This document shows positions 22,899-34,699 of a DNA stretch of 64,000 nucleotides, in pieces. Source of the stretch: Undaria pinnatifida (Eukaryota > Sar > Phaeophyceae > Laminariales > Alariaceae); assembly GCA_012845835.1 (NCBI GenBank), contig JABAKD010000016.1:9190121-9254120 (forward strand). Reading direction: 5' to 3'. The translations under genes were made by a program, and so were the position numbers. The notes beneath the pieces are model-generated. The model saw only the letters and a program-made list of their open reading frames with translations, searched no databases and was not told the DNA's origin. Position 1 is the first letter of the stretch; every line of letters starts with the position of its first letter.

Positions 22899-23939
22899 CC
22901 AACGCTAGCTGGCGCACCCTTCGAGTCCCATTGTAGGTATAGCGTAAGCTGTCCCTATCATTGCTCCAATTTTTTCAATAATATTAAGGCTTTTTTCCAG
23001 TGGGGGCGAAACAAAAATGCGCCTCATTTTGCACGATCCGGTTGGACTTTCGTACTCAAAGGCATGTCTGTAGTTTTCTTCGCGCGAAAAATCGAAGATC
23101 TTCACTCCCTGAAATCAATAATATACAGCAAAATCTAGCGAAAAAACTGTTTTCTACACTAAAACCAAGTTATTTGAAGGCAATAACGCATCTTACTCAT
23201 TTTTACGCAAAAGAAGTCCAAATGTCCACGCCGTTTTTGATATATAAACCCTGAATTTTTCCATGTGTTCTACATGTCCATCTCGAGGCCTGACCCGCGG
23301 GGGTGTTTTCTTTTATTTTATTTTTTCGCCGAAAAAATTGGGCTCACAAGGTGGTCCACATTTTCCGAAAAATCTTGACGAATAATCAGGAGAAGAAAAA
23401 ATATCGGGTGAGATCTTCGCAAGGGCACATAAAAGATACGTGCAAAATTTCACGGTTTGGATCGAGAAAACGGCGTGGACATTCGCCGGGGAATAATTTG
23501 GGATTGTTAACGTGAACCAGCCTGTACATCATACCAGGTACTCGTTTGGTACAGATCAAATAATATGATCGTCCTCTACAGAAAAACTCTCCCCAGCCGT
23601 ATAGCGTTTTGGGCAGCGACGGATGCGGCAAAACGGCAACTCCACCTCGCAGTTAGCCTTTAACGCCGCTACATCCTGGAGAACCTCCGCTAGCCCGGGG
23701 ATCAAGTACGAGTTGAGCTAAAAAGGCAGCATCATATTCTCGATTTTTTTGTCAGGCTCGAGGGAGGTGCGCAGTTGGCTAACGACTGCCGAAAGAGCAG
23801 AGAAGTTTTCCTTTCTGCTTGGCAACTGGTGGTTGGTGGTGTCGATGCCTAAGTACACAGCAGTCGAGCCGACAGTCCTACATTTGGCCAGCGAGCAGCC
23901 ACTTTCTTCTTCCCCATTTTAGCGTCTACTGCATCCATC

Positions 23940-24015
23940 GCCTGTACCTTCTACGCGTTGAGTACATCGAAATCAGCGCCTGTACCTTCTACGCGTTGAG
24001 TACATCGAAATCAGG
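23940..24015. repeat. Perfect 38-bp tandem duplication
   Basis: Two adjacent copies of a 38-bp unit (GCCTGTACCTTCTACGCG...) differ only at the last base, so the duplication is recent. Confidence 0.95.
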
Positions 24016-24169
24016 CGAATTCGCCGCAACCAGCGTTTTCATGTACTTTCCATATTTCATATTTTCGAAGTGGAAATCCAATGTGGAGAACGAAATTCGT
24101 AAAATAATCGTAAGTTCTTGCTGGGAGTGGACGGGAATCTTGGATGGCAGGGGGCAAGTTTTGTCGGCT

Positions 24170-24400
24170 GAACTGGACGGTAGAGACAACGGTGCAGGTT
24201 TGGATGACGGGACGGGACGGGATAGTAAACGAAAATATCTCGACGGGACAGGGCGATAAATTCCAGCGAGAGTGATTTTCTTGATGGGACGGGACGGTTA
24301 AGTACAACTGGGTAGATTTTGATGACGGGACGGGACGGGACGGTAAGTGACAGCGGTTGGAGGTTTGTCGACGGGACGGGACGACGGGACCAGTTTGACG
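24170..24400. repeat. Field of GACGGGACGGG repeats
   Basis: Runs of ACGGG pentamers recur four to five times, separated by 30-50 bp of related sequence holding GATGACGGGACGGG or CGACGGGACGGG. The long Pro-, Ser- and Arg-rich frames on the minus strand are products of this repeat. Confidence 0.85.
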
Positions 24401-24477
24401 ACGGTTTTCCCGTCGCGTCGAAATACCGTGATATGCCTTGAAAACATGAAACTCCCAAAAACCGAAAAAGGCTCTTT

Positions 24478-24566
24478 GACACACGACGCGTATGAAAATA
24501 CGTGGAAGTGTGGTGAGCTAAAGCTTTATTTTTCACCATCCGCCAAAGGATAAAGAAAAAAAAAAA
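24478..24566 (+). mobile_element. Short poly(A) retroposon, 5'-truncated copy
   Basis: It starts inside the family consensus (ACACACGACGCGTATG), runs through the hairpin region (CACCATCCGCCAAAGGAT) and ends in an A tail. A 13-bp duplication, AAAAAGGCTCTTT, flanks it at 24,465-24,477 and 24,567-24,579. 5' truncation with a target duplication is the classic result of target-primed reverse transcription by a LINE. Confidence 0.88.
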
Positions 24567-25257
24567 AAAAAGGCTCTTTTAGCCTTTTTAGGTCAACGCT
24601 CACAGAGGCTACCTGCACCTCCAAAGTTACACGACCAATCACCACATTACGACTTCGCTGAAAACTTCGACCGCTATTCTCCCGTCGCTGCTGCCCGTGT
24701 GGGTGATGGGGCTGCGGCAACCCAACCATGGGATCCCCTAGAGCCATAGCCTCCTACCCGCTACCGGCAAAAAAGAACTGCCGCTAGCCGCGGCACTCCG
24801 CGGGGTATGCGAGCCTTCGCTCGCCTCCGTTATTGCCCACGGGTGTTCGTTGACAATCTCGCGTTTTTCGATTTCTCGAACACACTCCGCCGTTCCTCGG
24901 TAAGAAGCAGAGTCGTTTTTTTCGGATATTTTTCATGAAATTGAATTCAGTCAAAAGTACAATTTTTCATGCCCTTCGATAAGATGGGCCTAACGTACGT
25001 TTCCACAGGAAACTGAATTTTCTCCGTGTGGCGTTTGCCACGTTTTCGTCAAAATTGAAATATTTCGAGATCGTCTCGGGAATGACACCGATGTGTGGGC
25101 GGTCGCCGGCCATGAGCAATGACTTGCCAGTGCTGTGTGGGGTGTCAGTGAGAGAGTACACCTCGCACTGCGGCGACCACTCCAGAGACGGCCCGACCGC
25201 CGCACGATAATGCAGCAGAGTACAGCAACAGCAAAGGCAGCTATTGCTCATGTGCAT

Positions 25258-27362
25258 CGCACTCTTACTTGCCCTGTGCTGGTCCTGTATTGTGCTGTCA
25301 AATCCCTATTATCGGTAACTCCGCCAAACCTTCACCTTCACCAGACCCCCTCCCTCCATCCACCTTGTTGCTGTTTTCTCTCACATTAACTCGCATAATC
25401 AAGTCCGTGGTCACAGGACAGTCTCCAGTCACTCTGGAGCTGCGGAATACCCTTGGGAAAAACACAAACCAAAGGTGGTAGACGCATATATCACAGCTTA
25501 CGCAATTTATGCCTCCACCAGAAAACACATGAAAGTGAAATCGAGAGTCAGCCTACATGGTGAGAGGTCCATACTGGTGCATACGTCTCACTACTCGCGC
25601 CTGGAAAAACCGACTATACCGCTTGCCACCCAAAAAAGACTAACACGTACATATTGCACGTAGCATCTATCACTACGCATACGCACGACAGACGCAAGTC
25701 AATTGGGAAAAAGAAACGAAGGAAAGAAAAGAAGATAAAGGAAAGGAAAGAAAAGACAAGAAAGCGAAAAAACGAAAAAGGAAAGGACCTTGTTGTTCTC
25801 TCAGATCAACTCTTGTCAAACATCTAGAGTCCGTGGTCACAAAAAAAGGTGCTAGAGCTCTAGGAAGATCCGAAAAATCAATTGAAATCAAAATTCGTCC
25901 GGGAAATACTACGTTTTCCCGCCTAAAAACGCACGATACGAAGGCGCACAAGTGAAATGATCCAACGTGCAAACTGAAGTCACATGGCCGCGGGTATCCA
26001 CTCAACTACGGCGTAGACTTCCCCCGTTCCCGCAACTAGCCAAGTCGCGGCTACAAACCACAGCGGTTGGGTTGCCTGCACCGTACGAACCGCACGGTGA
26101 TCGTGAGCACAGACGAACGCGCCTGCTGTCTGGAGTGCTGTCAGAGTGGCGACCCGCGGGCATGCAGTGAAAAAAGAGCGATCGAACCAAAAACTACCAT
26201 ACCAATATCAATGATCGCCCCGTCTTCCCGGGTTATCTGACAGGTTGCAGCGCAGCTACGACGCCCGTGCCTGAAAATTGAAAATTGCGGTGGATCGTTC
26301 CCCATGACATGATGAAGGGTATACATCTCTACCAACTCTACAAAAATCAGTGACGCAAGTAACGTGTGCTACTACACTGCCTCGTTAAAAAAAAACTGAG
26401 AAAAGACGATCGCTGCTCTTGTGATGATGGTGTGCATGCGGGTCGTGGGTTTCAGTGTGCCATACTCCTGCTGTGGTTCTCCATGGCCGCCTCATCGCCT
26501 TAGCTCACTCGGCCCGCTCATTCGCACTTGCTCTCGTTGACGCTCAATTCCAATCGGTTCCCATTCTCCCCCGTCCCATGAAACAACATGCTCCTCGCAG
26601 CTTGCGGTGCTGATCTGCAAAACAAAAGTTTTCGTTCAGGGAGAGTTCAATCCGCCTCTTCCCCGCCCGTCGACGCTCAGTCGCCCTCCTCCTCCGTCGT
26701 AGAATCCAGCCTCCTGCCGGCGCAGTTCCCTCCAATCAAACCAAGACTGCGCCGTAGTGTCGCTCGGGGTGGCGCCTGCCTCCGCGCACGAGCATCCCGA
26801 TTAAGCATTGCTGCTCCGCCGCTGCTGCCTAAAAAGACGCGCGAATCGTAGGTGACCATGCCTAACGCACCACGTACGAACCAAGTCTACCGCCACGCCT
26901 AAGCCTCGCGGCCACATGCAGCAGCAAGAAGGGATCACTCCTTGAGGGTGAGTCCGGCCTTACACCCGCCAGAAAGACCCCCCCCCACTCGTTACAAGCT
27001 TGCTAGGGCATGCCTCGCAGCATGCCTTACCGAGGCGGCAAGGGGAACGGAGGAGTCTGTTATATTTCCCCCGCCCCTCACATGCCCCCTGGCGAAACTA
27101 ATGTATTCGGAGTGTGTGATACGATACGATTGATACGAACTCTATTTAATATATTACGTAGTCATGCAATACGTGTCATTGATACGTATGATTTGATACG
27201 TTTGTAACTTTTCATAGTTCGCCTTTTTCGCCATTTCCGATACAAGACAACAAGCAACCAGCAGTAGTGTCGATAATGATTATGTATATATACTATTTAT
27301 AGTGGTACTCCGGAAGTATGCCTGTTGCCGGCCGGTACGGCGGACAAGATCATATTGGTGCT
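25258..27362. other. Stretch without a secure gene
   Basis: Open frames such as 26,588-26,851 (plus, 87 aa) and 26,141-26,335 (minus, 64 aa) have ordinary composition but no recognised motif or splice structure. A region of A-rich AAAGGAAAG words spans 25,700-25,790. Nothing else is supportable. Confidence 0.5.
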
Positions 27363-27900
27363 GTATCATCCTCTGTATGTAAGTACTAAAATAACAAAAT
27401 AATAACAGGCAGTACGGCAGTACGGCAGTGCAGCAGTACGTACGGTAGCAAAGGTATCATCCTCTGTATGTAAGTACTACCAAAACAAAATAATAACAGG
27501 GCAGCAGTACGGCAGTGCAGCAGCAGTTCGTACGGTAGCAAAGGGCAGAGGAGTGCAGCAGTGGGGACGGTGGTACAGTACTCCCAAGCACCAGTGGGAG
27601 GCCGGTATTTTAGAAGAAAAAAAGGTTCATTTCCCACAGGACGAAAAAAGACTCCCACGTACGGGACGGCCCACCCACCGACCAAACCTTTACTACATAC
27701 AGCAGTATAGCAGTGCAGCAGTACGTACAGCAGTACAGGAAACAGACGGGGGGGGGTTCATTTTTTGACGATACTCGGCCATCTCGGGGAGCGAGCAAGC
27801 CGCCGTCCACCACCCACCCACCACCCACCCCCCACCATCCGCCTGCGGACCTACCCAGTACAGCAGTACAGCAATGCAGCAGTACGTAGAGCAATACACC
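27363..27900. repeat. CAGTAC/GCAGCAGTAC-rich repeat field
   Basis: A unit of about 90 bp is present twice (from 27,363 and from 27,452): ATCATCCTCTGTATGTAAG, then ACAAAATAATAACAGG, CAGCAGTAC words and CGTACGGTAGCAAAG. Clusters of TACAGCAGTACAGCA follow at 27,705-27,740 and 27,853-27,895. Confidence 0.8.
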
Positions 27901-28430
27901 TGACAGGTGAGCAGCAGCCGATTCGTTGGTTACAATGCTCTCGGGCTGGGCGGGATTTGCAATTGTTTACTATTCCCCGCCACGCCGGGGGCCAAGCGAA
28001 AAGCGCGCGCGTTGCCGATTCTGCGCATGGCGAGCGGCGACGGCTGGCCGCTGCTGTGATCGGTCCTGGTGTTGTTGTGCTTGCTGTTGACGCAGGCGCG
28101 CTTGTCGTCTCGTGTCCATGGCTCAAGTGGCCAAAAAGCAATTCGAAAGTTTAATAAAAAATTGCGGGCAGCGACGAAGAAAAAGTGGGGGGGGGCAAGC
28201 GAGCCGCCCCCGGGAGGGCGATTTCCACGCTTCCCCCTCGCCGAGGTGGGGCCCCGACGGCCGTTCTTTCGCCGGCACGTCGTAGTGCTGCTGTGCGAAT
28301 GGGACGTGGCTGCACCGCAAGGGCGCCGGAGGCCGAGTGGAGCTCGGGAGTCGCAGCTTTTTTTGCGGGGGTGTTATAACCGAGATATTTTCAAAGATGC
28401 ACAAAACGCCACGACCACGACGTTAGCGTA
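27901..28430. other. Gene-free stretch
   Basis: A GC-richer stretch without a supportable gene. The 125-aa plus frame at 28,069-28,446 has no recognised motif. Confidence 0.45.
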
Positions 28431-28870
28431 TTATTATAAAAATTAAAATACACTCCAGCTGTGAGATCGAATATTTTGTCGAAATTCATCACGACGTTAG
28501 CGTATCAAACCCGCTCGCTTTTGATTAAAACCAGGCCCCCACGTCCTTCAAAACTCCGCCCCCCCCCCTCATCGGTTATTCGACTCACAAGATTCACTTG
28601 ATGAAAGGATACATTTCCCTCCACAGCTGTCAGATTTTGTTCCCCTCAGAAACGGGTTTTATAGTTTCCGCGCACAGACTGTGACTAAAATCACCCTGTT
28701 GACCCTGATAGCTACACTGTAGTTGTAAGGGGAGTCGCCGACCTATATCCTTAATGAGGACACACAACTCGTAATACGCGCGATCGGAGTATCACACACA
28801 GCTTGCAAAGATGAGTTTCGACGAAATCTTCGATCTCACAGCTGGAGTGTATTTTCATTTTTTATAATAA
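28431..28870. mobile_element. MITE, 440 bp, with 61-bp terminal inverted repeats and TA duplication
   Basis: The left end (TTATTATAAAAATTAAAATA...) and the right end read in reverse (TTATTATAAAAAATGAAAAT...) match over 61 bp with about seven differences. Both ends are flanked by TA (28,429-28,430 and 28,871-28,872), pointing to a Tc1/mariner-like or other TA-targeting transposase in trans. There is no coding capacity. The partial copy at 34,262-34,430 differs at only about 4 of 157 bases, so the family was active fairly recently. Confidence 0.9.
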
Positions 28871-28879
28871 TACCTGGTA

Positions 28880-30628
28880 AGGATTTTGCTGCAAGACGTG
28901 GTATTCTGTACCGGGTTATAATGCGTCTGGCACCATACACCACTGAAAAGCTTGTCCGACGCTACGCGTACTTGCAAGTATTTTGTCTCCAACACGTGGG
29001 TACGATTGTGAAGCCGTTGCTGGCTGCTGCTGGGACAGACGGAGGGATTCCTTCTCGCCCGGATAGAACTCTAATCGACCCATGAACCTATGATATGAAA
29101 TTTATTTTGAACCGTGTATCTTCAGAATCTGTCAACTTTTAACGTACAATATTTGACGAGGGTGATTCGATGCGAGTCGACGAGAGAGCAGAAGGGGCTG
29201 GAGTCTTCTCGCGATAAACATGAAGGCCTGTTATGTCCCGTAGTGCGGACGGGGGAGAAGAGCCTGCTCATTGACCCCGTACCTAAGTCACATCTAGGGA
29301 GGGAGAAGGAGAAAGAAAAGGCGCAGATAGCAGAAGGGATGAGCAAGAAAAGTGCACGAGGTAGTAGGAACCAGTACGAACGAATTTCGCGCCAGTACTG
29401 TGAATATGGCCGTGTAGAGCTACCATCAGTGACCATCATCGTGCCATGCTATGGTGATATTTGGTACCGGTGCTATGAGTACTGCCCTGTACATGTGTGT
29501 AGAGCTATCATTAGTGGCCATTATGCTATGATATCATGATTTTTTTTTTGTTTTTTTCTTGCACACTTGTACTACTTTCCAGCTTCTGGACAAGCCATGG
29601 TCACAGGTGTCGTCCCTTCTTCCCCCCGGTTCTTGCCTTCAACTTTTATCGCGCATAGGGTTGAGCAATCCCACTGCTCGTCGATTTTCCATCGGGTGTC
29701 GCTAACTCACGCTCTCGCGCTTTCCGCAAGTCAATTTGTGCACAAGAAAAAGTCCCCACGAATTTATACGAGTATGCACTCGGGGGGATTCGAACTCACG
29801 AAACTGACCTATACCGGGCTCGAGGATGACCTGATACGCCACCGGGGCGACCGACATCATGATGTCGTACACTGAACATAGCATGAACCGTATCATATGC
29901 GCCGTGTCGTAGTCTAGGACTGTGCGTTTGCGAGCAATACATCAACGCCAAGTCCAAGAGGCGACATCACTGGAACAGGTGAAGTCCAATCAAGCAAAGG
30001 ATGATGCTGCTGTGTTGTACAAATGGACAACAAGTGATACCAAGGTACACGAACGAAAGTGTGCCGTTTGTTTCACCCGGATCTGCACGACGACCTAAAA
30101 AAAATTGAAAAATCAAACGAAAAAAGGGGAAAAAAAACAAACTACATATGCGTAGGAGCAAGGCAAAAAAAAAAATTGCCTTCGGCGAAATAAACCCGCA
30201 CATTTTTTTGGGCCTGCGGCCTAAAAAGGTGGCAAGCCGCACAATGTACATGTGCTTGTTTTTGTGGTGCACTACGCCGATTTCGCAGGAAAATGGTGCA
30301 ATTACGCAACATTTAACGTCATTATGACCCTGGTGGGGAGTGCGGTATGCTATTTCATTTACAGGAGCGTCGTAGCGTTAGCTTTTAGTTGTTGACCGGT
30401 AGCGCGGTCGCAGTTGGGGCCATTCTTATCGAACTTCTTTTTTTTCTTCTTCTGGTTTCCTTTCGAAAAAAAAACGAAAGCAAGAAACAGCTTTGTAATG
30501 ACAGCAACAAAAAATCAGGAAATTCCTGTGCGGATTTTTCCGGACAACAATCACGGACCCGCCCAGCCCCCCCAGGAAAATCAGGACGGTTCGTCGACAA
30601 AAAGTTCTTGGATAGGAATAGCCCTTGG
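28880..30628. other. Stretch without a secure gene
   Basis: The 141-aa plus frame at 29,114-29,539 has ordinary composition (Glu-, Lys- and Arg-rich middle) but no motif that I know. A tRNA-like segment lies at 29,776-29,850. A- and T-rich sequence fills 30,090-30,200. Confidence 0.45.
29776..29850 (-). other. tRNA-like segment (possible SINE head or tRNA relic)
   Basis: On the minus strand GGTGGCGTATCAGGT resembles a Pol III A-box region, and about 40 nt later GAGTTCGAATCCCCC is a near-perfect B-box. The T-stem and acceptor stem do not pair well, so it is not a working tRNA gene. No poly(A) or second copy is seen in the window. Confidence 0.4.
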
Positions 30629-30632
30629 TTGT

Positions 30633-30700
<68 letters not shown>

Positions 30701-30805
30701 GGTGCTGTTGTTGGTGCTGTTGTTGGTGCTGTTGTTGGTGCTGTTGTTGTTGCTGTTGCTGCTGCTGCTGTTGATGTTGCTGTTGCTGTTGCTGCTGTTC
30801 TCGCA
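30629..30805. repeat. (TTG)n microsatellite grading into TTGGTGCTG and GCT repeats
   Basis: About 25 GTT triplets are followed by TTGGTGCTG units and GCTGTT/GCT triplets. The 228-aa and 131-aa frames across it are poly-Val and poly-Leu artefacts. Confidence 0.93.
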
Positions 30806-31299
30806 GTAACTAGTTACCGTACTATGAATAGTCAGCAGCGATTGATCTGCCCGCACATGCTCCTTATTTATGCCGGCGTACATGAATTCTGTTTTAATGG
30901 GCTAGACTTTTGTCAAGATAGTGTAAGGGATTGCCCCCCTGCGGTGAGGTTATATTCGGCTTCTGATAACGGCTGCCACCACCGATGGTATGGGATGTTT
31001 TTTCGGTGCAAGGTGTTATTTTTTTTGGCTTTGGCCAACGGCGGCGACCACCCCGCCCCGGGCCCCTCACCCTAACTCTCAGTGGCCTGCTTGGTTGGTG
31101 TGCCGTGGAGACGTTGTACTTGGAAATGCTCTATTAACCCCTTTAGAGCCCGCGCTAAACCCCTCCCTATACTGATTCCAAGTGATTTTGTCCCGAAAAC
31201 GGGTTTCCAGCTGTAAAGGCGTTAATAGTCGCTGTGCGGCCACATCTAAGGAACTTCGCCTGCGTGGGCAGATAGATCTACGCGAATTCGTTCTAGTCT

Positions 31300-31560
31300 A
31301 CCTGGTTGTCCGTTGTCACAATGGGAGACTCCAATCAACGCCGTAGGCTACCTATGGTGTACCTAGTAGTGGATAACGGTCCAAGTGTTTATGTTTACCA
31401 AAACTTACGAGGTTGCGGAGGTCGAGATCGAACGGATCACAGACCACCAGCTCGCCTACGGCCATGGTGGTGTCGCCGGGGAAAGTGCACCAAAATATTT
31501 AACCGGACTCCTCGGCGCTCCGGTGCAACTGAATCAATGATACAACGCTTTCACGTGAAC
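31300..31560 (+). mobile_element. Possible fossil fragment of a Ty3/gypsy pol C-terminus
   Basis: One plus frame near 31,400-31,545 contains VEIERITDHQLAYGHGG. This resembles LEVEQITGHQLVRGRGG at the start of the chromodomain-like region of the element at 55,050-63,466, and a TGLL word follows in both. The match is short and the flanks are not recognisable, so this is a tentative, old fragment. Confidence 0.35.
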
Positions 31561-32049
31561 ACTTGATGTTACATGGGGGAGTGGTGGGGAGTGGGGGTGT
31601 ATCTTTAAAGCCCTCTTGTCTTTGAATTCAGCGTGCGGCAGGTTGTCGCCAGTTTGCTCCCCAGAAAAGGCCGCTGAGGGTATTTGTTGCTTTTAAGCTC
31701 AGTCGCTCGTTGGCTCCTACCTGGTAGTTTTTACATTCGCTCTTTGTTCTATCTACTACTACCTCTGTATATCTATCGTTCGCTGGGTCGGTTTATTTGC
31801 TTCATGGAATACCGCCGAGACTTGGTGGTCTCAGGTCCCCTGAAAGCATTTTATTTATCAAAATATGCGGAAGTTTTATGCCTACCTACACACCTGGAGA
31901 CCCCTGCTACAAACCGAAAAGAAGGGATCTGCTGATCTACGGGACATGGCTCCCCTTTTTTAATATCAATTCTCGTCAAATGTAAGCACCTGGTGGCATG
32001 GAAGGGTAACGTTTTCCCAGATTTTCCCGCCTGTACTTTGTATTCAAAC

Positions 32050-33655
32050 CTCATCCATCCATAATGCGCCACAGCCGCTTGGCCTGCTGCTTCTTCTGAT
32101 GCCGCTCCTGCTCTGCTCGATGCCCGTTATCGTTGCCGTTGTCGGTATCGCTACCGCTGTCGGTATCGCTACCGCTGTCGATATCGATATCGATATCGTT
32201 ATTGGTATCGCTATCGCTGTGGATATCTGTTGTCGTCCGCTGTCGTTATTCAGTATCGTTGCCGTCGTCGGTACCACTATCGGTATCACCACCGCTGTGG
32301 CTATCGCTGTCGATGTCGTTCCCGTTGTCGGTACCGCTGTCGGCATCGGTACCGCTGTCGGCATCGGTACCGCTCTCGTTGTCGCTGTCGATACCGCAGT
32401 CAATGTCGCTGTCGGTATTGACATCGCTGTCGGTATCGATCTCTATCGTTGCCGTTATGATATGACTATCGCTATCGCTTTTGCTGTCGATATCGCTGTC
32501 GCTGTGGCAGTCGATATCGCTTTCGATATCGCTGTTGTCGTCCGATGTCGGCATCAATATCGTTACCGTTGTCGGTACCGCTGTCGATATCGCTGTCGCT
32601 GTTGGTTTCTCTTCCGTTGTCGCTATCGCTGTCGGTATGCGGTCCCTGCCCCCGTGATCGCTATCGTTGTCAATATCGCTATCGTTGTCAACATCGCTAT
32701 CGTTAGTGGTGCCGCTGTCGGCATCGCTATCGTTGCCCGCCGTTATTATCCATACCGTTACCGTTGTCGGTATATTTTGCTCTCGATGCCGCTATCGCTG
32801 CCGTGATCGCTGTCGATATCGAGAGGGCATCCACGAGGTGACGAACAACGCATCGCCAGGTAAGGCGGCGACAGAGGTATCGCTGTCAATACTGATGTCG
32901 GTGTTGCTCTCGATGTCATTATCGCTTTCGATATCGCTTTCGATATCGCTGTTGTTGTTGGTGTCGCTGGCGATATTGCCACCGCTGTCGATATCGTTGT
33001 CGATGTCGCCGTCGGTATCGCTGTTGTTGTCGCTGTCAACATCGTTGCCGCGTTCGTTGTCGTTGTCGATGTCGCCACCGCCGTAGTTATCGCTGTAGAT
33101 ATCGCTGTCTGTGTGGATGTCGCTGCTGTTGTCGCTGTCGGTATCGCTGTCGTCGTCCGTTGTCGTCATCGATGCCGCTGCCGTTGTCGATATCGCTGTC
33201 GTTAATGGGATCACTGTCGATATCGCTGTCGCTGCCGATACCTCTGTTAAATGGTATTATGATTGTCGCTGTCGATATCGCTACTTTTGTCGATATCGTC
33301 GACGTTGTCGCTACCGCTGTCATCGCTGACGCTATTGCTATCGTTGCTTTCTTTGCGCTGTCGTTGTTGTCTCTCGTTGTCGATACTGTTTCCGTTGTCG
33401 GTATCGCTTTCAGTATCGCTTCCACCATCGATATCGCTGTCGCTATCATCGTCGTTGTTACTTTCGGCATCACGTTTCGTTGTCCGCGTTATCGATATCG
33501 TTGTCGTGGTCGGGTATCGATGTCGATATCGATATCGATACCGTTGTTGTCATCATTACTGCTATCGCTGTCGATGTTTGCTGTCGTTATGGATATCGCT
33601 GTGGTTAACGCCAGCGGTCCCGATCGCGCTCTGTGCTCTTGTCATTTCCACAAGC
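32050..33655. repeat. 1.6-kb field of TCGCTA/TCGATA/TCGTTG hexamer repeats
   Basis: Nearly every sixth position follows a TCGNTN or GTCGNT pattern (GCTATCGCTGTCGGTATCGC and variants). Open frames of 130-235 codons on both strands encode Val/Ile/Ala, Ser/Leu or Thr/Asp low-complexity peptides and are not genes. The same repeat type fills intron 2 of the transporter (41,810-42,589). Confidence 0.92.
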
Positions 33656-33784
33656 AACAATATATGCTTGAATAGGCTGGACGAGTTCGAGCACTTGCAA
33701 TTGTCTTTAGTTGGAGTTCGGTCGTCCCCGTGTAGTGTTGATGTACCGGGTATTCAGAGTAGGTAGAGTGTTGCCACGTATATC

Positions 33785-33965
33785 GCAGTGTATGATAATC
33801 AGTGTTCGAGATCAAGATTGAATTATCCGGTCGCCCAGCCAGCGTTTTATGTATTCATAGTACATAAGAGTGTTATATCAGGATAATCAGTGTTGGAGAT
33901 CGAGATTGAATTATCCGGTCGCCCCCGTGTTATGTATTCGTATATACTGTAGCACATACCGTGTA
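33785..33965 (+). repeat. Direct repeat of about 90 bp, twice
   Basis: The words GATAATCAGTGTT, GAGATC, AGATTGAATTATCCGGTCGC and GTTTTATGTATTC recur in order from 33,796 and from 33,881. A third, shorter echo (GTTAGAGATCGAGATGAA) lies near 33,990. Confidence 0.8.
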
Positions 33966-34261
33966 ATATCATAACCTGGTAGTTATATGGTGTTAGAGAT
34001 CGAGATGAACTACCAGTAACGATTCTGAAACGCGATTTTCCCGATCTTCCGGAGATGGAGATCGCGTTTTACCTTTCCCGAATCTCAATTCTGTAACGAG
34101 ATCGAGATCGAAATATGGAAGTAACAATGCTCTACTCGTAGGATGGGGCACCTGGTACTGTGTGCTAGGTGTCCTGGCACTGTGTACCAGGTGCTGACTT
34201 CTGGTTTTGTTTGTTCATGTTTTTTGGCGGATGCATAAATTGATTCAGCTATGATATATAC

Positions 34262-34430
34262 TGATGGCCCTTATAGCTACACTGTAGTTGCAAGGGGAGT
34301 CGCCGACCTATATCCTTAATGAGGACACACAACCCGTAATACGCGCGATCGGAGTATCACACACAGCTTGCAAAGATGAGTTTCGACAAAATATTCGATC
34401 TCACAGCTGGAGTGTATTTTCATTTTTTAC
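34262..34430 (+). mobile_element. Right half of a MITE, close relative of 28,431-28,870
   Basis: About 157 bp match the right end of the intact MITE with about four differences, up to TGTATTTTCATTTTTTA. The last few terminal bases and the whole left half are absent. Confidence 0.85.
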
Positions 34431-34699
34431 AAGGGGCTACGCCGGCGGCCTGGACGGCCGCCGGTCGCAGCGCAGGATAGTAAATATTAAGAGGGTAAGA
34501 AGTAATGCCAAGAGTTAGACGAAGTTTGTTAATTCATATATGGGAGATACTGGACAGGGAAAATGCCGACAAATTTTTCCCGATTTCCCATGTGCGGCGG
34601 AACAATGCGAGAAGGCAGCCTGGAAATTATGGGAGAGCATGGCGGTTCACCTCAGCTGGGTGACGCTCTGCGTTGCTACGCAGAAAGGCGCGGCCACAG

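Larger units (their letters stand above)
22905..25257 (-). pseudogene. Possible multi-exon gene or gene remnant, family unknown
   Basis: Three minus-strand blocks have protein-like composition. Block 1, about 25,210-24,990, includes PETISKYFNFDENVANATRR and ends at a possible GTACGT donor. Block 2, about 23,850-23,590, includes NFSALSAVVSQLRTSLEPDK and LAEVLQDVAALKANCEVEL; it is not continuously open. Block 3, 23,110-22,905, includes KIFDFSREENYRHAFEYES and starts at a good acceptor (TTGATTTCAG). Order and strand fit one transcription unit. I cannot name the family. The retroposons at 24,478-24,566 and 22,774-22,898 lie between or beside the blocks. It could be a degraded host gene or part of an unknown element. 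Confidence 0.35.

Noticed and set aside
24011-24539. 157-160 aa minus-strand frames with PSRPVPS-like repeats
   Set aside because: Translation of the GACGGG repeat field; shifts with the repeat.
30389-31075. 228-aa plus-strand frame
   Set aside because: Its core is the (TTG)n microsatellite; the flanks have no motif.
32099-33766. Frames of 130-235 aa on both strands rich in Val/Ile/Asp or Ser/Leu
   Set aside because: A six-base repeat keeps all frames open; composition follows the hexamer exactly.
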